Shown: positions 61,901 to 64,000 of the stretch, piece by piece
Position numbering within the stretch: the stretch's first letter is position 1
Layout: every line of letters begins with the position of its first letter
Source of the DNA: Meandrina meandrites
Lineage: Eukaryota; Cnidaria; Anthozoa; Scleractinia; Meandrinidae
DNA length: 64,000 nucleotides
Assembly (NCBI GenBank): GCA_963693305.1
Contig: OY855908.1
Span: forward strand, 39,478,305-39,542,304
Direction of reading: 5' to 3'
The notes under the pieces: generated by a model
Told to the model about the DNA's origin: nothing
Seen by the model: only the letters and a program-made list of their open reading frames with translations
Database searches by the model: none
Made by a program: the position numbers and the translations under genes

Positions 61901-64000
61901 CGCGTTTTGTTAAATTTCCCCATCGGGGGGAAACGAAAAAACACCCTTGGGATCGGATTTTACAATTTCGGTTTCATGCCACCATTTTGGGTGGGCTTTT
62001 CCAAGCAGCGCAAAACGCTGGGGTAACGAAGGTTGTCGAATTCCGTTCAAAACGCGTTTTTTCAACTTTCCCCATCGGGGCGAAGCGAAAAAACAGCCTT
62101 GGGATCGAATTTTACAATTTCGGTTTCATGCCACCATTTTGGGTGGGCTTTTCCAAGCAGCGGAAAAAGCCGGGTTCACGAAAGTGGTCCAATTGCGTTC
62201 AAAACGCGTTTTGTTAAATTTCCCCATCGGGGGGAAACGAAAAAACACCCTTGGGATCGGATTTTACAATTTCGGTTTCATGCCACCACTTTGGGTGGGC
62301 TTTTCCAAGCAGCGCTAAACGCTGGAATAACGAAGGTCGTCAAATTCCGTTCAAAACGCGTTTTTTCAACTTTCCCCATCGGGGCGAAGCGAAAAAACAG
62401 CCTTGGGATCGAATTTTACAATTTCGGTTTCATGCCACCATTTTGGGTGGGCTTTTCGAAGCAGCGGAAAAAGCCGGGTTCACGAAAGTGGTCCAATTGC
62501 GTTCAAAACGCGTTTTGTTAAATTTCCCCATCGGGGGGAAACGAAAAAACACCCTTGGGATCGAATTTTAAAATTTCGGTTTCATGCCACCATTTTGGGT
62601 GGGCCCTTCCAAGCAGCGCTAAACGCTGGGGTAACGAAGGTCGTCGAATTCCGTTCAAAACGCGTTTTTTCAACTTTCCCCATCGGGGCGAAGCGAAAAA
62701 ACAGCCTTGGGATTGAATTTTACAATTTCGGTTTCATGCCACCATTTTGGGTGGGCTTTTCCAAGCAGCGCAAAACGCTGGGGTAACGAAGGTCGTCGAA
62801 TTCCGTTCAAAACGCGTTTTTTCAACTTTCCCCATCGGGGCGAAGCGAAAAAACAGCCTTGGGATCGAATTTTACAATTTCGGTTTCATGCCACCATTTT
62901 GGGTGGGCTTTTCCAAGCAGCGGAAAAAGCCGGGTTCACGAAAGTGGTCCAATTGCGTTCAAAACGCGTTTTGTTAAATTTCCCCATCGGGGGGAAACGA
63001 AAAAACACCCTTGGGATCGAATTTTACAATTTCGGTTTCATGCCACCATTTTGGGTGGGCTTTTCCAAGCAGCGGAAAAAGCCGGGTTCACGAAAGTGGT
63101 CCAATTGCGTTCAAAACGCGTTTTGTTAAATTTCCCCATCGGGGGGAAACGAAAAAACACCCTTGGGATCGAATTTTAAAATTTCGGTTTCATGCCACCA
63201 TTTTGGGTGGGCTTTTCCAAGCAGCGCAAAACGCTGGGGTAACGAAGGTCGTCGAATTCCGTTCAAAACGCGTTTTTTCAACTTTCCCCATCGGGGCGAA
63301 GCGAAAAAACAGCCTTGGGATCGAATTTTACAATTTCGGTTTCATGCCACCATTTTGGGTGGGCTTTTCCAAGCAGCGGAAAAAGCCGGGTTCACGAAAG
63401 TGGTCCAATTGCGTTCAAAACGCGTTTTGTTAAATTTCCCCATCGGGGGGAAACGAAAAAACACCCTTGGGATCGAATTTTAAAATTTCGGTTTCATGCC
63501 ACCATTTTGGGTGGGCTTTTCCAAGCAGCGCAAAACGCTGGGGTAACGAAGGTCGTCGAATTCCGTTCAAAACGCGTTTTTTCAACTATCCCCATCGGGG
63601 CGAAGCGAAAAAACAGCCTTGGGATCGAATTTTACAATTTCGGTTTCATGCCACCATTTTGGGTGGGCTTTTCCAAGCAGCGCAAAACGCTGGGGTAACG
63701 AAGGTCGTCGAATTCCGTTCAAAACGCGTTTTTTCAACTTTCCCCATCGGGGCGAAGCGAAAAAACAGCCTTGTTATCGAATTTTACAATTTCGGTTTCA
63801 TGCCACCATTTTGGGTGGGCTTTTCCAAGCAGCGGAAAAAGCCGGGTTCACGAAAGTGGTCCAATTGCGTTCAAAACGCGTTTTGTTAAATTTCCCCATC
63901 GGGGGGAAACGAAAAAACACCCTTGGGATCGAATTTTAAAATTTCGGTTTCATGCCACCATTTTGGGTGGGCTTTTCCAAGCAGCGGAAAAAGCCGGGTT
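37976..64000. repeat. 152-bp satellite array, >26 kb (~171 monomers)
   Basis: Head-to-tail monomers of ~152 bp start near 37976 and run past the window end. Each contains GGGTGGGCTTTTCCAAGCAG, a CCCCATCGGGG hairpin and the palindrome AAAACGCGTTTT. Because 152 is not a multiple of three, open frames shift every monomer and produce overlapping 106-, 127-, 140- and 292-codon frames that begin at TTG; these are not genes. Three zones follow: divergent monomers with CACGAGGTCGG (37976-39990), ACAATTTCGG monomers (39990-41880), and homogenised two-type monomers beyond. Confidence 0.97.
41880..64000. repeat. Homogenised two-type zone with 19-monomer higher-order repeat
   Basis: Type 1 monomers have GCAAAACGCTGGGGTAACG, TCGTCGAATTCCG and CGAAGCG; type 2 have GGAAAAAGCCGGGTTCACG, GTGGTCCAATTGCG and TTTTGTTAAA. 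Their order is not random. The block from 50395 recurs at 53283 (+2888 = 19 x 152) and again at 61339 (+8056 = 53 x 152), including rare variants (ACCACTTTGG, CTTGTTATCG). A 13-monomer block repeats between 46747 and 48723 (+1976). Confidence 0.88.

Noticed and set aside
38000..64000. Hundreds of 106- to 316-codon frames such as those with SCHHFGWAFPSS
   Set aside because: Each is the satellite monomer read in one of three frames, mostly from a TTG; the frame changes every 152 bp, so no continuous protein is encoded.
37976..64000. Hammerhead ribozyme in the satellite monomer
   Set aside because: CCCCATCGGGG followed by CGAAAC resembles stem II plus the GAAA core, but the required CTGATGA element is absent from the monomer.
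37976..64000. CRISPR array
   Set aside because: Units are full-length 152-bp tandem monomers without unique spacers, in a eukaryotic context.

Overview
This is a eukaryotic, most likely cnidarian (anthozoan/coral-like), genomic window. The reasons are a spliced gene of many small exons with GT-AG introns, dense fold-back DNA elements, LINE 3' ends and a large non-coding satellite. The species assignment is inference. Most long open frames are artefacts: those at 2.1-4.3 kb lie in a hexanucleotide microsatellite, and those from 38 kb to the end lie in a 152-bp satellite whose period is not a multiple of three.

Layout. (1) 471-33998, plus strand: the 3' part of one host gene, about 27 recognisable exons, which I identify as the DNAAF9 (C20orf194/Shulin) orthologue, ending at a TGA at 33998. 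(2) 11397-27663: a complete, young-looking Polinton/Maverick of 16,267 bp in one intron of that gene. Its 270-bp terminal inverted repeats differ at one position that I can see, and TTCTTT lies at both junctions. It encodes protein-primed DNA polymerase B, a DD35E integrase, a packaging ATPase, an adenain-like protease, double jelly-roll major capsid and candidate penton proteins, a collagen/fibre protein, a phospholipase A2 protein, a zinc-ribbon paralogue, a two-helix membrane protein, a basic core-like protein and several orphans. (3) 5.2-10.1 kb and 28.1-35.1 kb: fold-back/MITE elements, including a 1.8-kb near-palindrome, and two LINE 3' fragments on the minus strand. (4) 36925-37975: one end of a second, different Polinton in the opposite orientation (hairpin terminus, frameshifted small zinc-finger gene, first ~145 codons of polB). 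(5) 37976-64000 and beyond: a 152-bp satellite that begins where the second polB breaks off, moves from divergent to homogenised monomers and has a 19-monomer higher-order repeat.

How the Polinton genes fit together: polymerase B and the inverted repeats would replicate the element by protein priming; the integrase would insert it; major capsid, penton candidate, ATPase and protease form a virion morphogenesis set; fibre-like, PLA2 and membrane proteins suggest an extracellular, virus-like stage. Nearly every Polinton gene has a TATATA-type box within about 25 nt of its ATG, often overlapping the previous stop codon, and one palindromic TATATATA sits between two divergent genes. Both Polinton termini are themselves long hairpins beginning AGTAGT.
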